Positions 1 through 9,624 are shown, counted from the first letter of the stretch. The stretch: DNA of 64,000 nucleotides from Flavobacteriales bacterium (GCA_947470515.1 CANITF010000013.1:1-64000); one strand, 5' to 3'. The notes: a model not told the origin generated them from the sequence alone. Translations and numbers: made by a program.

Positions 1-78
1 AGTCGAAGGGTCCTTCTTTCCCGTTTAATCATTTCCTTTTCTGTCCCTGAGTTAGTCGAAGGGTCCTTTAATCATTTT
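1..78. repeat. Direct repeats with TGTCGAAG-family hairpin
   Basis: A 15-nt unit (AGTCGAAGGGTCCTT) occurs at 1-15 and again at 54-68; each copy is followed by a TTAATCATTT string. The second copy sits in a short hairpin at 45-63 with arms CCCT and AGGG around TGAGTTAGTCGA. The layout matches the copies at 12961 and 59843, which carry CACT/AGTG arms instead. The left edge of the element is cut by the window boundary. It lies just downstream of the ABC exporter gene and may help end its transcription. Confidence 0.6.
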
Positions 79-90
79 CTATAAATGGAA

Positions 91-1917
91 TCAACTCAAT
101 TCAATTCCCTGCAATTCCACCAAATTAGTATAAACGCCTTTGTACTTTATTAATTCATCGTGTGTACCAGTTTCAATAATATTTCCATTCTGAATTACTA
201 AGATTTTATCCGCGTTTTTAATTGTAGATAAACGGTGCGCTATTACAAAAGATGTTCTACCGACCATTAATTTATCCAATGCATCCTGAACAAGTCTTTC
301 TGATTCTGAATCAAGCGCGGATGTTGCTTCGTCCAATATTAGAATTGTTGGATTTTTAATGATAGCCCGTGCTATTGCAATACGCTGTTTTTGTCCTCCT
401 GACAATTGAATTCCACGATCTCCAACTTGAGTTTCTATGCCATCCGGAAATGAATTGATGAATTCCAAGGCATTCGCTTTTTGAGCAGCCTCAACAATTT
501 CAGCTTCTGTTGCTTCTGTCTTTCCAAAACTGATATTTTCTCTAATTGTCCCAGCAAATAAAATTACTTCTTGTGGAACAATTGCCATTTGACTTCTTAA
601 ATATTCGACATTAATTTCTTGAATATCTACACCATCAAAAAGAATTTTCCCCGAATTGAGTGTGTAATAATTCATTAAAAGAGACGAAATGGTCGATTTA
701 CCAGATCCCGATGATCCAACAAGAGCAATCGTTTCATTCGATTTAGCGGCAAAGGAAATTCCGTTAAGAACTGAAATGTCACTTCTTTGAGGATAAGAAA
801 AACTAGCTTCTTTAAATTCAACAGTTCCCGAAATAGCAGGTTTTAACATTCCTTTTAAGAGTTGTTTTTCACTTGGATTATTGATGATGTCCATTAAATT
901 CTCCGTTGCGCCAATCGATTTTTGAATACTTGCGTAAAGTTCGGGAATAGAACCAATAGAGGCGCCCATCATGATGGTGTACATGACAAATGAGAAGAAA
1001 GATTGAGAGGATAATTCAGGATTTGGTCCTTGTGTCATCAATAATCCTTGCCAAACGATGAACACGATTGCGCCAAACAAACAAAAGATAATAAAGGATA
1101 TAAATAATCCTCTCCAAACACCACTTTTTATGTTTAATGCACGAATTTCTTCAATTGCCTTTCCGTATTTTCCAAGGATGAAATTTTCATTCGTAAATGA
1201 TTTTACATTAGCAATTCCCATTAATGATTCTTCAATAATTGAGTTGGATTCAGCTGCTTGATCTTGTGCTTTTTTGGATAATTTTCGAATAAAACGTCCA
1301 AAGAATACTGCGATAATGGCCATGATTGGAACGGTTGCCAACATGATTAAGGCTAATTTCCATGATAAGAACAGCAGAAATACTATTCCACCAGCGATAA
1401 TTACAACTTGCCGAAAAAATTCTGCAACGGTTGTTTTTAAAGTGTCTTGAAGTTGAGAGATATCAGACGATATTCGACTTGTTAATTCACCTACTTTATT
1501 CTGATTGAAAAAATCCATTGGCATAAAAATCAACTTGTCAAATGCTGATTTTCTGATGTCACGTAATGCATTCTCAGTGACATTTGTGAAAATCACTACC
1601 CTGAAATAAGAAAATACAGATTGTACACCGAATAGAATAAACAATACAATAGCTACTGTATTGATGTTTTTTAAGTTGATTAATTGAACTGAATCAGCTG
1701 CTGAAGTTGGTGTTGCAGTTGTTGAACCACCTCCTAATAATTGACCCATTAAAAAAGGAAAAAGTAATCCAGCAGATGTTGATAAAATCAAGAAAAACCA
1801 TCCAATTAAATACGCCCCACGATAGGGCTTCAAGTAAGTGAAAATGCCTTTTGCTTTTTGAATGCTTTCTTTGGTAAGTTTGACTTTTTTTGATTTATCT
1901 TTGTTTGGTCTAAGCAT
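91..1917 (-). CDS. ABC exporter, fused permease and ATPase (MsbA-like)
   Basis: Half-size ABC exporter of 608 aa, expected to work as a homodimer in the inner membrane and pump a lipid or drug-like substrate outward using ATP. The first ~340 residues hold six hydrophobic segments. The last ~240 are the nucleotide-binding domain, with Walker A GSSGSGKS near residue 400, the signature LSGGQKQRIAIAR and Walker B ILILDEATSALD followed by the IAHRLST switch histidine. Residues 65-75 form a Gly/Thr/Ser-rich loop between TM1 and TM2. The ATG at 1917 is supported by a TAnnTTTG box 23 nt upstream. The substrate cannot be read from sequence; MsbA-type lipid A flippases and generic multidrug exporters look alike here. 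Confidence 0.9.
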   Translation of the reverse strand: MLRPNKDKSKKVKLTKESIQKAKGIFTYLKPYRGAYLIGWFFLILSTSAGLLFPFLMGQLLGGGSTTATPTSAADSVQLINLKNINTVAIVLFILFGVQSVFSYFRVVIFTNVTENALRDIRKSAFDKLIFMPMDFFNQNKVGELTSRISSDISQLQDTLKTTVAEFFRQVVIIAGGIVFLLFLSWKLALIMLATVPIMAIIAVFFGRFIRKLSKKAQDQAAESNSIIEESLMGIANVKSFTNENFILGKYGKAIEEIRALNIKSGVWRGLFISFIIFCLFGAIVFIVWQGLLMTQGPNPELSSQSFFSFVMYTIMMGASIGSIPELYASIQKSIGATENLMDIINNPSEKQLLKGMLKPAISGTVEFKEASFSYPQRSDISVLNGISFAAKSNETIALVGSSGSGKSTISSLLMNYYTLNSGKILFDGVDIQEINVEYLRSQMAIVPQEVILFAGTIRENISFGKTEATEAEIVEAAQKANALEFINSFPDGIETQVGDRGIQLSGGQKQRIAIARAIIKNPTILILDEATSALDSESERLVQDALDKLMVGRTSFVIAHRLSTIKNADKILVIQNGNIIETGTHDELIKYKGVYTNLVELQGIELS

Positions 1918-1940
1918 TATATACTGTAATTTTTATCCTG

Positions 1941-1948
1941 CAAAAATA
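1941..1948 (-). promoter_or_regulatory. Promoter -7 box for ABC exporter
   Basis: TATTTTTG on the minus strand fits the Bacteroidota consensus TAnnTTTG and lies 23 nt upstream of the exporter ATG. No good -33 TTTG is seen at the usual distance. Confidence 0.45.
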
Positions 1949-1998
1949 ACCCTCAAAAACGGGTTTTTATTCTTTTTTAGTTTTTTTATTTGAAAGAG

Positions 1999-2028
1999 TT
2001 TGTTTTTTTGAAAATTACGCTATCTTTG
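1999..2028 (+). promoter_or_regulatory. rpmH promoter
   Basis: TTTG at 1999-2002, an 18-nt spacer, then TATCTTTG at 2021-2028 match both elements of the Bacteroidota housekeeping promoter. The predicted start leaves a leader of about 34 nt before rpmH. Confidence 0.7.
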
Positions 2029-2066
2029 CAATCCGAATTTTTGACAACAGAATTAAGTAATATATC

Positions 2067-2225
2067 ATGAAAAGAACGTTTCAACCATCAGTTAGAAAGA
2101 GAAGAAACAAGCACGGTTTTAGAAGTCGTATGGCAACTAAAAATGGTCGTAGAGTTTTAGCGGCGCGTCGTCGTAAAGGTAGAAAAAGTCTAACTGTATC
2201 TTCAGAGCCAATGCACAAGCGTTAA
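2067..2225 (+). CDS. rpmH: 50S ribosomal protein L34
   Basis: A 52-residue, very basic protein beginning [18 protein letters not shown], with the family core [27 protein letters not shown]34 sits near the exit-tunnel region of the large ribosomal subunit. Length and sequence match the whole family. It has its own promoter at 1999-2028 and is followed by a strong terminator, so it is probably transcribed alone. The usual rpmH-rnpA neighbourhood is absent: the next gene downstream is the YifB/ComM ATPase and no rnpA-like frame is visible. Confidence 0.97.
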   Translation: MKRTFQPSVRKRRNKHGFRSRMATKNGRRVLAARRRKGRKSLTVSSEPMHKR

Positions 2226-2250
2226 CTTTCAACGTTTTGACAAAAATATT

Positions 2251-2283
2251 AAAACCGATGTTCACAAGACATCGGTTTTTTTG
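2251..2283 (+). terminator. Rho-independent terminator of rpmH
   Basis: Perfect stem AAAACCGATGT / ACATCGGTTTT with a 7-nt loop and a following T run, 25 nt after the rpmH stop codon. Confidence 0.9.
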
Positions 2284-2506
2284 TTTACTGCATTTTTCAA
2301 ATAAACCTATCAGTTCTAAACTCATCGTTTTAGATTCATTACTTCATTTCTGAGATGCACGATAATCATTTTATTTCAACAGAAATACCAGTTATAAACT
2401 TTAAACTATCAGTTTTATAGGGGTAAAAAAATATTCAAAAATACTTGCATACTACTCAACTATTTCACTATCTTAATATAAATGTTAACCTAGTACACAA
2501 CCATTT
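2284..2506. other. Intergenic DNA with degenerate CTATCAGTTATAAA repeats
   Basis: No gene is seen here. At 2389-2418 there are degenerate copies of a CTATCAGTTATAAA-like unit, which is perfect and tandem at 53557-53584. No clear TAnnTTTG promoter for the downstream comM gene was found; TATCTTAA at 2470-2477 is the nearest approximation. Confidence 0.4.
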
Positions 2507-4045
2507 ATGTTAGTAAAAACCTACAGTAGCACCGTTTTCGGTATAGATGCAACAACCATTACAATTGAAGTCAATCTTGGAATTGGCGTAAATTTTTTTC
2601 TTGTCGGTTTACCCGATAGTGCAGTAAAAGAAAGCCAGCAAAGAATAAAAGCTGCATTTAAAAATAATGACCTAAAATTCCCTGGGAAAGAAATTACCGT
2701 AAACATGGCCCCAGCCGATATTCGAAAAGAAGGTTCTGTGTTTGATTTACCTATTGCAATTGGCATTTTAGCAGTTAGCGAACAAGTCGTAATCGATAAA
2801 TTGGGAGAGTATATATTAATCGGTGAACTTTCTTTAGACGGAAACCTTAATCCGTTGAAAGGAATTTTACCAATCGCTTTACAAGCTAAAAAAGAGGGGT
2901 ATAAAGGAATTATTGTTCCAATGGAAAACGCCAACGAAGCTGCTGTTGTTGCAGGTTTGGATGTTTTGGGCGTAAATAACTTAATGGAAGTTGTCAAGTT
3001 TCTAAACGGAGAAGAAACAATTAAACCTTCAGTTGTCAACATTGTGGCCGAATTTGAACGAATGGTCGAAGAACTTGAAGTTGATTTCAAGGACGTTAAA
3101 GGACAAATGAACATCAAACGCGCTTTTGAAATTGCTGCAGCTGGCGGACACAATGTTATTTTGATTGGTCCTCCAGGAGCAGGAAAATCGATGCTTGCAA
3201 AACGACTTTCAACAATTTTGCCCCCAATGAGTTTGGAAGAAGCACTGGAAACAACAAAAATTCACAGTGTTGCAGGAAAAATCAAAGGAGAAAAAGGATT
3301 AATTACCCAACGACCTTTTCGAAAGCCCCACCATACAATTTCTGATGTCGCACTTGTCGGTGGAGGCGGTTATCCGCAACCTGGTGAAATTTCACTTGCC
3401 CATAATGGCGTTTTGTTCTTAGATGAATTACCAGAATATAAACGAACAGTTCTTGAAGTTATGCGACAACCACTCGAAGACCGATGTGTGACAATCTCAA
3501 GAGCAAAATTCTCGGTAGATTATCCTGCTGGTTTTATGCTTGTAGCTGCAATGAATCCTTGTCCGTGTGGATATTATAATCATCCAGACAAACAATGCGT
3601 CTGTGGACCTGGAATTGTTCAACGTTATTTGAATAAAATCTCGGGTCCTCTTTTAGATAGAATTGATTTGCATGTAGAAGTTACACCCGTTTCATTTGAC
3701 GAACTTACAACCGATGTTCCAATAGAAGGAAGCAAAGAAATCCGTAAAAGGGTGGAAGCAACCCGTAAAATTCAACAAAGAAGATTCAATGAAAGAACAG
3801 GAATGCATTGTAATGCTCAAATGACACAAAATGATTTAGATAGTTTTTGTAAAATTGATGAAACGGGAAGAACTATTTTGAAAACTGCAATGGATAGAAT
3901 GGGATTGTCTGCAAGGGCCTATGATCGCATTTTAAAGGTTGCACGCACAATAGCAGATATTGAAAATTCAGAAAGTATTGGCTCAAATCACCTAGCTGAA
4001 GCAATACAATTTAGAAGTTTGGATAGAGAAGGTTGGGCTGGCTAA
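2507..4045 (+). CDS. comM: YifB/ComM family Mg-chelatase-like AAA ATPase
   Basis: 512-aa AAA+ protein of the YifB/ComM family. ComM of naturally transformable bacteria is a hexameric helicase that drives branch migration of incoming DNA; a role in recombination is therefore the best guess. The N-terminal ~170 residues form the Lon-substrate-binding-like ChlI domain. The Mg-chelatase AAA domain follows, with Walker A GPPGAGKS near residue 222 and a Walker B-like [27 protein letters not shown] cysteine cluster typical of the family is present, as is the C-terminal Mg_chelatase_C region. Full length for the family. The ATG at 2507 is the first in frame and matches the usual MLVKTYSS-type N-terminus. 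Confidence 0.93.
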   Translation: MLVKTYSSTVFGIDATTITIEVNLGIGVNFFLVGLPDSAVKESQQRIKAAFKNNDLKFPGKEITVNMAPADIRKEGSVFDLPIAIGILAVSEQVVIDKLGEYILIGELSLDGNLNPLKGILPIALQAKKEGYKGIIVPMENANEAAVVAGLDVLGVNNLMEVVKFLNGEETIKPSVVNIVAEFERMVEELEVDFKDVKGQMNIKRAFEIAAAGGHNVILIGPPGAGKSMLAKRLSTILPPMSLEEALETTKIHSVAGKIKGEKGLITQRPFRKPHHTISDVALVGGGGYPQPGEISLAHNGVLFLDELPEYKRTVLEVMRQPLEDRCVTISRAKFSVDYPAGFMLVAAMNPCPCGYYNHPDKQCVCGPGIVQRYLNKISGPLLDRIDLHVEVTPVSFDELTTDVPIEGSKEIRKRVEATRKIQQRRFNERTGMHCNAQMTQNDLDSFCKIDETGRTILKTAMDRMGLSARAYDRILKVARTIADIENSESIGSNHLAEAIQFRSLDREGWAG

Positions 4046-4152
4046 AATTATTCAAAATGAATAGGATTCAATTTCTTTTTTTATTTTTAGTTTCTATATT
4101 TATTTGGAATGAACAATTTCTGAATAAAAAAGACTAAAAAATAGCATTTAAA

Positions 4153-5502
4153 ATGATGAAATACCTTTTCTTACTCCTAATATCTAATTGTTTTGTACAA
4201 TTAAACGCTCAGTATCAAATTGGACATACTACAATTAGTTTTGTTGATGCAAGTCGATCTAACCGATCAATTGCGACGGAAATATATTATCCTGCTCTAA
4301 CTGCTGGAAATAATACAACCGCTGCAGCTGGACAATTTCCAGTAATCGTTTTTGGGCATGGTTTTGTAATGGCGTGGAGCTCCTATCAAAATATTTGGGA
4401 GCATTATACATCTCTCGGTTATATTTTGGTATTTCCGAAAACTGAATCAGCTTTATCTGTGGACCATCAAAATTTTGGATGGGACTTACAATATTTAGTA
4501 ACAAAAATTCAAGATGAAGGACAGTTAGGCTCTTCGGTTTTATTCAATGCGGTTGCTCCTGAAACGGCTTTAATGGGTCATTCAATGGGAGGAGGATCAG
4601 CTTTTTTAGCCGCTGATTCTTTATCCTCAAATGGCAATGTAAATTTCAAAACGTTAATTGGATTGGCACCTGCTGAATCGAGCACAAATGGTGTTTCTTC
4701 AATTGCATCTGCTGCATCAGTAACCAAACCTTCATTGGTTTTTTCCGGCAGTGGAGACGGCGTTACTCCGCCAATTGACCATCATATTCCGATGTACAAT
4801 GGATTACCTTCTTCATGTAAAGCTTTCGTTAATATTTTAGGTGGAGGTCATTGTTATTTCGCGCAAACAGATTTTTTCTGTGATTTTGGTGAAACAGCTA
4901 CTCTTGGTGGGGTAACAATAACGCGTTCACAGCAACAACAAATTACCTATACCTTATTAGATAATTGGCTGGATTATTACTTGAGAAATAATTGTGCAGC
5001 GAAAGATGAGTTCATGACTGATGTTCAAACTTTGCCAGGAATTATAGGTGAAACAACTTGTTCTGAAAATGTATTGCCTGTTATATCGGAAAATTCCGGA
5101 AATCTTGTGTCTTCAGTTAGCGGAACTAGCTACCAATGGTATTATGAAGGTAATCTTATAAGTAATTCTAACAGCATCTCAATTTTACCAACTTTAACTG
5201 GTAATTATACTGTTGAAGTTACGTATGCAGATGGATGCATTCGTTTGAGCACAATTTATGTTTATACAATTGTTGGACTGGAAGAATTTACTAATAGCTA
5301 TTCTATTTCGCCTAATCCAACAAATGGAATTGTTACCATAAAAACAAATAGTGCTGAAGTATTGACAGTTGAATTAGTTGATGTTTTTGGGAAATTCATT
5401 GATTCGATTAAAACTTCAGATACGATTGATATAAGCTTTCTGAACAATGGAATCTATTTTTTATCGATAGAAGGAATTAAATTTCGAATAATTAAGAATT
5501 AG
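4153..5502 (+). CDS. Secreted alpha/beta hydrolase with T9SS sorting domain
   Basis: 449 aa. Residues 1-19 form a signal peptide (cleavage near LNA-QYQ). Residues ~20-285 are an alpha/beta hydrolase of the chlorophyllase/lipase-like kind: oxyanion-loop VFGHGF near 66-71, nucleophile elbow GHSMGG at 142-147 with Ser144, and a conserved HCYF late in the domain that may supply the catalytic His. An Ig/PKD-like linker follows. The last ~75 residues (SISPNPTNG onward) are a type-A T9SS C-terminal domain, so the enzyme is probably exported across the outer membrane and anchored or released. The substrate is unknown; an esterase, lipase or PET-hydrolase-like activity is possible. Either of two adjacent ATG codons (4153, 4156) could be the start. 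Confidence 0.85.
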   Translation: MMKYLFLLLISNCFVQLNAQYQIGHTTISFVDASRSNRSIATEIYYPALTAGNNTTAAAGQFPVIVFGHGFVMAWSSYQNIWEHYTSLGYILVFPKTESALSVDHQNFGWDLQYLVTKIQDEGQLGSSVLFNAVAPETALMGHSMGGGSAFLAADSLSSNGNVNFKTLIGLAPAESSTNGVSSIASAASVTKPSLVFSGSGDGVTPPIDHHIPMYNGLPSSCKAFVNILGGGHCYFAQTDFFCDFGETATLGGVTITRSQQQQITYTLLDNWLDYYLRNNCAAKDEFMTDVQTLPGIIGETTCSENVLPVISENSGNLVSSVSGTSYQWYYEGNLISNSNSISILPTLTGNYTVEVTYADGCIRLSTIYVYTIVGLEEFTNSYSISPNPTNGIVTIKTNSAEVLTVELVDVFGKFIDSIKTSDTIDISFLNNGIYFLSIEGIKFRIIKN

Positions 5503-5504
5503 GA

Positions 5505-6221
5505 TTAACATTTAATTCCGAAACCATTTGCTAAAACCTCTTTTTTAGAAATAGCAGAAGGGCATAATTCCATTGTTTTATTTTGTTGATTGACAATAAG
5601 CATTTGGATCGATGAATTCAAACACAAATCTATGTCGTGTGATGAAAAAACAATACATTTTTGTTCTTCAAGTGCGATTTTAGAAAGTAGTTGAATCAAT
5701 TTAATTCTATTCCCATAATCAAGAAAAGCTGTTGGCTCATCTAAAATGATAATAGGTGTTGTTTGAGCTAAAGCTCTTGCAATAGCAACAAGTTGCCTTT
5801 CGCCATCACTTAAATTTAAAGTGAATTTTTCTTTGAATGAATGAAGATTTAAAATTTCCATCGCTTTTAAAATGGCTTGGTTGTCCTTTTCTCCTAAGCG
5901 ACCGAAAGCATCTGTGTAGGGAGTTCTTCCTAAACTAATGTATTCTTCAACAGTTAAATATTCAACTCCGTCAAACTTTGATTCAACGTAAGCGATTTTT
6001 TGAGCGAGGTCTTTTGCAGAAAAAGTAGTGTGGTTTTTAGAATCAATGAATAATTCTCCACCTAAAAGTGACTTTTTATTGATTATTGTATTTAATAATG
6101 TTGATTTTCCAGAACCATTTGCGCCAATTAAAGCATAAATAGTTCCAGCTGATAAGTTCAATTCGGGAATTCGAATCAATACTGATTTATAACCTATTTC
6201 ACACTTGTTGAATCTTATCAT
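5505..6221 (-). CDS. ABC transporter ATP-binding protein, FecE/BtuD type
   Basis: 238-aa cytoplasmic ATPase of an iron-siderophore, heme or cobalamin importer. Walker A GANGSGKS is near residue 35, the signature is LSDGERQLVAIAR, Walker B is IIILDEPTAFLD and the switch histidine is in SSHD. It is the last gene of a three-gene operon; its ATG overlaps the stop of the permease as ATGA, which indicates translational coupling. It ends 2 nt from the stop of the convergent hydrolase gene, and no clear hairpin separates them. Specificity cannot be assigned from sequence. Confidence 0.92.
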   Translation of the reverse strand: MIRFNKCEIGYKSVLIRIPELNLSAGTIYALIGANGSGKSTLLNTIINKKSLLGGELFIDSKNHTTFSAKDLAQKIAYVESKFDGVEYLTVEEYISLGRTPYTDAFGRLGEKDNQAILKAMEILNLHSFKEKFTLNLSDGERQLVAIARALAQTTPIIILDEPTAFLDYGNRIKLIQLLSKIALEEQKCIVFSSHDIDLCLNSSIQMLIVNQQNKTMELCPSAISKKEVLANGFGIKC

Positions 6222-7216
6222 TTTAACCTTTTTAAAACGATGAGAATGAGCAATGGTGCCCCAATGATTGAAGTGAACGCGTTAATTGGTAACTGGATCC
6301 ATTGTTCCAAGTATTGAATAACTGCATCTGAAATCACCAAAAAGGTAGCCCCAATCAATAAGTTTCCAATGATTAATTTACCATGTGATTGTGTTTTAAA
6401 AACAGTCCGTACAATATTTGGAACTGCTAATCCAACAAATGCTATTGGTCCACAAAAAGCAGTAATAATTCCAGCAAAAATAGCTGTGATACTAATAGTT
6501 GCAATTCGTATGGTTTTGATATGAATGCCTAAAATCTCACTTGATTTCTCTCCCAAAACAAGAACATTTAGCGGTTTAATTAAAAATAAACTCAAGCCAA
6601 TTCCAAGGATAAAAATGATTGAAATAATCGGAAGTTGATTCAGCTGAACGTGTTGCAAGGAACCCATCGTCCAGATTGTAAAAGATTTTAATTCTTGAGC
6701 ACTACTGAATGTTTGTAAAACGGAAATGAGTGCTCCTGTAAAACTTCCAAGCATCAAACCAATTAACAACAATGAAATATGCGATTTCACAAATAACGAA
6801 AAGCCTAAAATGATAAATCCAAAGACCAAAGCGCCAATTAACGCACTTGTAATGATTCCAAAATCACTTTGAAAAAAGGAAAGTCCTGTCATCATGGTGA
6901 ACGCAACAAAAAGACTTGAGCCTGAATTAATCCCCAAGACATATGGGCCGGCCAAAGGATTATTGAACAATGTTTGCATCAACATTCCAGAAATGGAAAG
7001 TCCGGCACCCGCGATGATTGCCATTGTAAGACGTGGGATTCGAAATTCGCGCGCAATCAATTGATTGGTGTTTTCTGGATCAAAGTGAAAAATGGAATCC
7101 CAATAATCGGAAAACGAAATAGCAATTTGTCCTGAAAACAGATGCCCGACGATTGAAAGAATCAATATCAAAAAGAGTACGAAATAGAGAAACAGGTTCC
7201 GTTTCTTGGTAATCAT
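6218..7216 (-). CDS. FecCD/BtuC-family ABC permease
   Basis: 332-aa polytopic inner-membrane protein with about nine or ten hydrophobic helices. It shows family landmarks: IAREFRIPRLTMAIIAGAGLSISG near the N-terminus, PLAGPYVLGINSGS, and GPIAFVGLAVPNIVR in the second half. Forms the translocation pore of the importer. A longer frame starts with TTG at 7222; the ATG at 7216 is preferred because it overlaps the upstream TGA stop as ATGA, the same arrangement found between this gene and the ATPase. Confidence 0.92.
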   Translation of the reverse strand: MITKKRNLFLYFVLFLILILSIVGHLFSGQIAISFSDYWDSIFHFDPENTNQLIAREFRIPRLTMAIIAGAGLSISGMLMQTLFNNPLAGPYVLGINSGSSLFVAFTMMTGLSFFQSDFGIITSALIGALVFGFIILGFSLFVKSHISLLLIGLMLGSFTGALISVLQTFSSAQELKSFTIWTMGSLQHVQLNQLPIISIIFILGIGLSLFLIKPLNVLVLGEKSSEILGIHIKTIRIATISITAIFAGIITAFCGPIAFVGLAVPNIVRTVFKTQSHGKLIIGNLLIGATFLVISDAVIQYLEQWIQLPINAFTSIIGAPLLILIVLKRLK

Positions 7217-8319
7217 TGACAAATGTTTTGATAAAAATAGAGCTTTTTTTGAAGCTTCACATCAGGATGTAGCAATTGAATGATATCAGAAAGTACATGA
7301 TGAGGTTGAATTGCGCTCATTTCCCAGTAGTAATTCATATTTTTTGAATAACAAAACACGTTCTTGTTGTTCACAGCATCGAAAAAATTCATTTTTGGAT
7401 TTAAATTGAGAATTTCTTCGATAATTGGATGTTCTGGATTGATCCAATAAGGTGTTTTCGTATTTTCTGAAAGAATTTTCTCGAAACTTAAAGCCAAACT
7501 TCCTGTGCCTTTGGTTTGTTTATAAACATAATCAAGATTCGCATCTTTAAAAAGTTGTGCTGTGAAACTCTCTCCAGCGGGCGTGTACCAAATGTCTCCA
7601 GTAATATTTCCACTAAACACCGTTGGAGAAACATTCGATTTTTGCGCAAGATTCTTCAATGAATTATAATCTCCCACCAATTGATTGAAATAGTTTTCTG
7701 ATTCCTCTAATTGATCCGTCAAAGCTCCCAAAACCTTGATCCATTCTGCTTTACCAAGTGGATTCATTTCTTTCCAATCGTAATTTACGACACACTGAAT
7801 TCCAATTTGTTCTAACTGCTTTTGGTGTGGAAATTCTTTCCCAAAACCACTGTACATAACAATTGATGGTTTGATTTTAATCAATTTTTCAAGCGCAATC
7901 ATTCCCTCATTTCCAACTTCAACGATTTGACCGTTTTTAACTCCTGTTTGAACTTTTGAATTCCAAACATAGTTTTTGTCAGAAATACCATTGATTTTTT
8001 GTTCTTGGTTCAAGACTGAAAGCATTCCGATTTGTGTGCTAGATAAAGCAGTAATTGTTTTAATCGGAATCATTATACGTAAATATCCCCGTGGAATAAC
8101 TGTTTCCAATTTTCTCGTTAAAGCATATTTTTTTTCAATTGTATTTTTTTCTGGATCAAGAATGTGTAATAAAAGTATACTGTCCGACTTCTCTAATTGA
8201 AAGTGTTTTGCAAATTGGATTTCGTTCTTTTTACGCGCATCGTTTTGTTTTTGATTCTCATTGCAACTAGCAATTATGAATAAAAAAACGACAATCTGAA
8301 ATAAGTAAACAATGCGCAT
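7213..8319 (-). CDS. Periplasmic substrate-binding lipoprotein, FecB/BtuF type
   Basis: 368-aa binding protein of the same importer. The N-terminus MRIVYLFQIVVFLFIIASC is a lipoprotein signal with lipobox IASC, so the protein is membrane anchored. The body has the two-lobed periplasmic-binding (TroA/BtuF) pattern, including IKPSIVMYSG and a GTGSLALSFEKIL stretch. The open frame runs 68 codons further upstream into rplI, but those residues overlap the L9 gene and look random; ATG at 8319 starts a classic lipoprotein signal. A near-consensus box (CATCTTTG) ends 4 nt before this ATG. No TonB receptor lies beside the operon, so the ligand (siderophore, heme or cobalamin) is open. Confidence 0.9.
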   Translation of the reverse strand: MRIVYLFQIVVFLFIIASCNENQKQNDARKKNEIQFAKHFQLEKSDSILLLHILDPEKNTIEKKYALTRKLETVIPRGYLRIMIPIKTITALSSTQIGMLSVLNQEQKINGISDKNYVWNSKVQTGVKNGQIVEVGNEGMIALEKLIKIKPSIVMYSGFGKEFPHQKQLEQIGIQCVVNYDWKEMNPLGKAEWIKVLGALTDQLEESENYFNQLVGDYNSLKNLAQKSNVSPTVFSGNITGDIWYTPAGESFTAQLFKDANLDYVYKQTKGTGSLALSFEKILSENTKTPYWINPEHPIIEEILNLNPKMNFFDAVNNKNVFCYSKNMNYYWEMSAIQPHHVLSDIIQLLHPDVKLQKKLYFYQNICQ

Positions 8320-8379
8320 GGTGCAAAGATGCATATTCCTTGTAAAAAATAGTTGGAAATATCTCCATTTTAAGCAAAA

Positions 8380-8409
8380 AAAAACCGACTCATTGCTGAA
8401 TCGGTTTTT
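8380..8409 (-). terminator. Terminator of the rpsF-rpsR-rplI operon
   Basis: Stem AAAAACCGA / TCGGTTTTT with inner TCA/TGA pairing and T-rich flanks, 19 nt beyond the rplI stop. Confidence 0.85.
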
Positions 8410-8428
8410 AATAATTATTTGAATTGGA

Positions 8429-8875
8429 TTATTCTCCAATAACTTCAAATTTGAAAACTGGCTTAACTCCTTTGTGAAGATTAGCTTCAGCTTCGAATGT
8501 TCCAACTTCTTTAATTGGCTCATCTTTAATTTTAAGTGATTTACGATCGATATCGAAACCAGCTTTTTTCAATGCTTCAGACAATTGAACTGTATTAACA
8601 GATCCAAAAATCTTTCCGTTTTCACCTGCTTTCGTAGCAATTGTAACAATAAGAACTTCTAGTTTAGCAGCAATTTCTTGCGCTTCAGCCAATAATTTAG
8701 TCTCCTTGTGAGCTTTTTGTTTCATAACTTCTGTATGCGCTTTTTTAGCAGATGCAGTAGCTAATATTCCGTATCCTTGAGGAATAAGGAAGTTACGACC
8801 ATAACCATTCTTTACCGTAACTACTTCATTCGCGTATCCAAGTTTATCAACGTTTTTCTTTAGAATTACTTCCAT
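8429..8875 (-). CDS. rplI: 50S ribosomal protein L9
   Basis: 148 aa, full length. The N-terminal domain MEVILKKNVDKLGYANEVVTVKNGYGRNFLIPQG is diagnostic and is followed by the connecting helix and the C-terminal RNA-binding domain (GKIFGSVNTVQLSEAL). Third gene of rpsF-rpsR-rplI, an arrangement conserved across bacteria. The spacing to rpsR is 32 nt and a strong hairpin follows the gene. Confidence 0.97.
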   Translation of the reverse strand: MEVILKKNVDKLGYANEVVTVKNGYGRNFLIPQGYGILATASAKKAHTEVMKQKAHKETKLLAEAQEIAAKLEVLIVTIATKAGENGKIFGSVNTVQLSEALKKAGFDIDRKSLKIKDEPIKEVGTFEAEANLHKGVKPVFKFEVIGE

Positions 8876-8907
8876 GATTTAATATTTTATCCTGTTTAAC
8901 AATCGTC

Positions 8908-9171
8908 TTATTTCAACATATCTGCTACGTAAGGAAGTACAGCGATGTGACGAGCACGTTTAATCGCTTTGTTTACTTTCTTTTGGTATTTTGCAGTAGT
9001 TCCTGTGATACGACGAGGTAAGATTTTTCCTTGCTCGTTGATCAATTTCAATAAGAAATTAGGATCCTTATAGTCGATGAATCGTATTCCGCTTTTTGAA
9101 AAACGGCAATATTTATCTTTTCTGATTTCGATGTTAATCGGAGTCAAATAGCGAATATCGTTTTGTGCCAT
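8908..9171 (-). CDS. rpsR: 30S ribosomal protein S18
   Basis: 87 aa with the S18 core [25 protein letters not shown] and the basic tail [15 protein letters not shown]18 pairs with S6 on the small-subunit platform, and its gene lies directly after rpsF here, with 26 nt between them. Confidence 0.97.
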   Translation of the reverse strand: MAQNDIRYLTPINIEIRKDKYCRFSKSGIRFIDYKDPNFLLKLINEQGKILPRRITGTTAKYQKKVNKAIKRARHIAVLPYVADMLK

Positions 9172-9197
9172 GATTTTACGTTTTTAAATGTTAATGA

Positions 9198-9557
9198 TTA
9201 AGCCTCTGCTGGTGCAGCAGTTTTCTTTTCTCCCATTCTCGCTCTGCGCTTTTCAGCCCATGCTAAATGGTCTTTTTCCATTCGTACAGTTAAAAAACGC
9301 ATCAAACGCTCATCACGCTTCATTGCTAATTCTAAACCTGCAACAACGCTTCCTTCAGCGTCGAATTCAACTAGGAAATAAAATCCTGTTGATTTTTTTT
9401 GGATTGGGTACGCTAATTTGCGCAATCCCCAGCTCTCAGAGTGCTTGACCTTTCCACCCAATGACGTTATTTCGCCTTCGAATTTCTGCACTGCTTCCTT
9501 TGCCTGATCATCAGACAAAACGGGAGTTAAAATGAAAACAGTTTCGTAAGAATTCAT
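9198..9557 (-). CDS. rpsF: 30S ribosomal protein S6
   Basis: 119 aa. Starts [18 protein letters not shown] and keeps the S6 ferredoxin-like fold signatures [23 protein letters not shown] and [12 protein letters not shown]. The tail is short, basic and Ala/Pro-rich (KKTAAPAEA). First gene of the operon, with a good promoter 37 nt upstream of the ATG. Confidence 0.97.
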   Translation of the reverse strand: MNSYETVFILTPVLSDDQAKEAVQKFEGEITSLGGKVKHSESWGLRKLAYPIQKKSTGFYFLVEFDAEGSVVAGLELAMKRDERLMRFLTVRMEKDHLAWAEKRRARMGEKKTAAPAEA

Positions 9558-9594
9558 ACTTGAAATGTTTATGTTAATAAAAAATTTAAGGTTG

Positions 9595-9624
9595 CAAAAG
9601 TACAGTTTTTTTCTGATTAAGCAA
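9595..9624 (-). promoter_or_regulatory. Promoter of rpsF-rpsR-rplI
   Basis: On the minus strand TACTTTTG (9595-9602) is preceded, after 19 nt, by TTG (9622-9624). This fits the TTG-N17-23-TAnnTTTG pattern known from Flavobacterium. Confidence 0.6.

Noticed and set aside
2137-2325. Minus-strand frame across the rpmH end and terminator
   Set aside because: Antisense to rpmH and its hairpin; no features of a real protein.
2521-3153. 210-codon open frame antisense to comM
   Set aside because: It lies fully inside a well-supported gene on the other strand, has no recognisable domain or signal, and its composition is that of a complement of coding sequence.
4057-4122. 21-codon hydrophobic frame (MNRIQFLFLFLVSIFIW...) after comM
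   Set aside because: Looks like a small membrane peptide, but T-rich DNA gives such frames readily; no promoter or conservation can be shown.
7213-8428. Cobalamin or other riboswitch upstream of the ABC importer
   Set aside because: The gap before the binding-protein gene is ~109 bp and is largely filled by the rplI terminator; no B12-box-like pattern is visible.
8320-8523. 68-codon N-terminal extension of the substrate-binding protein
   Set aside because: It overlaps rplI and its terminator; a lipoprotein signal begins exactly at 8319.
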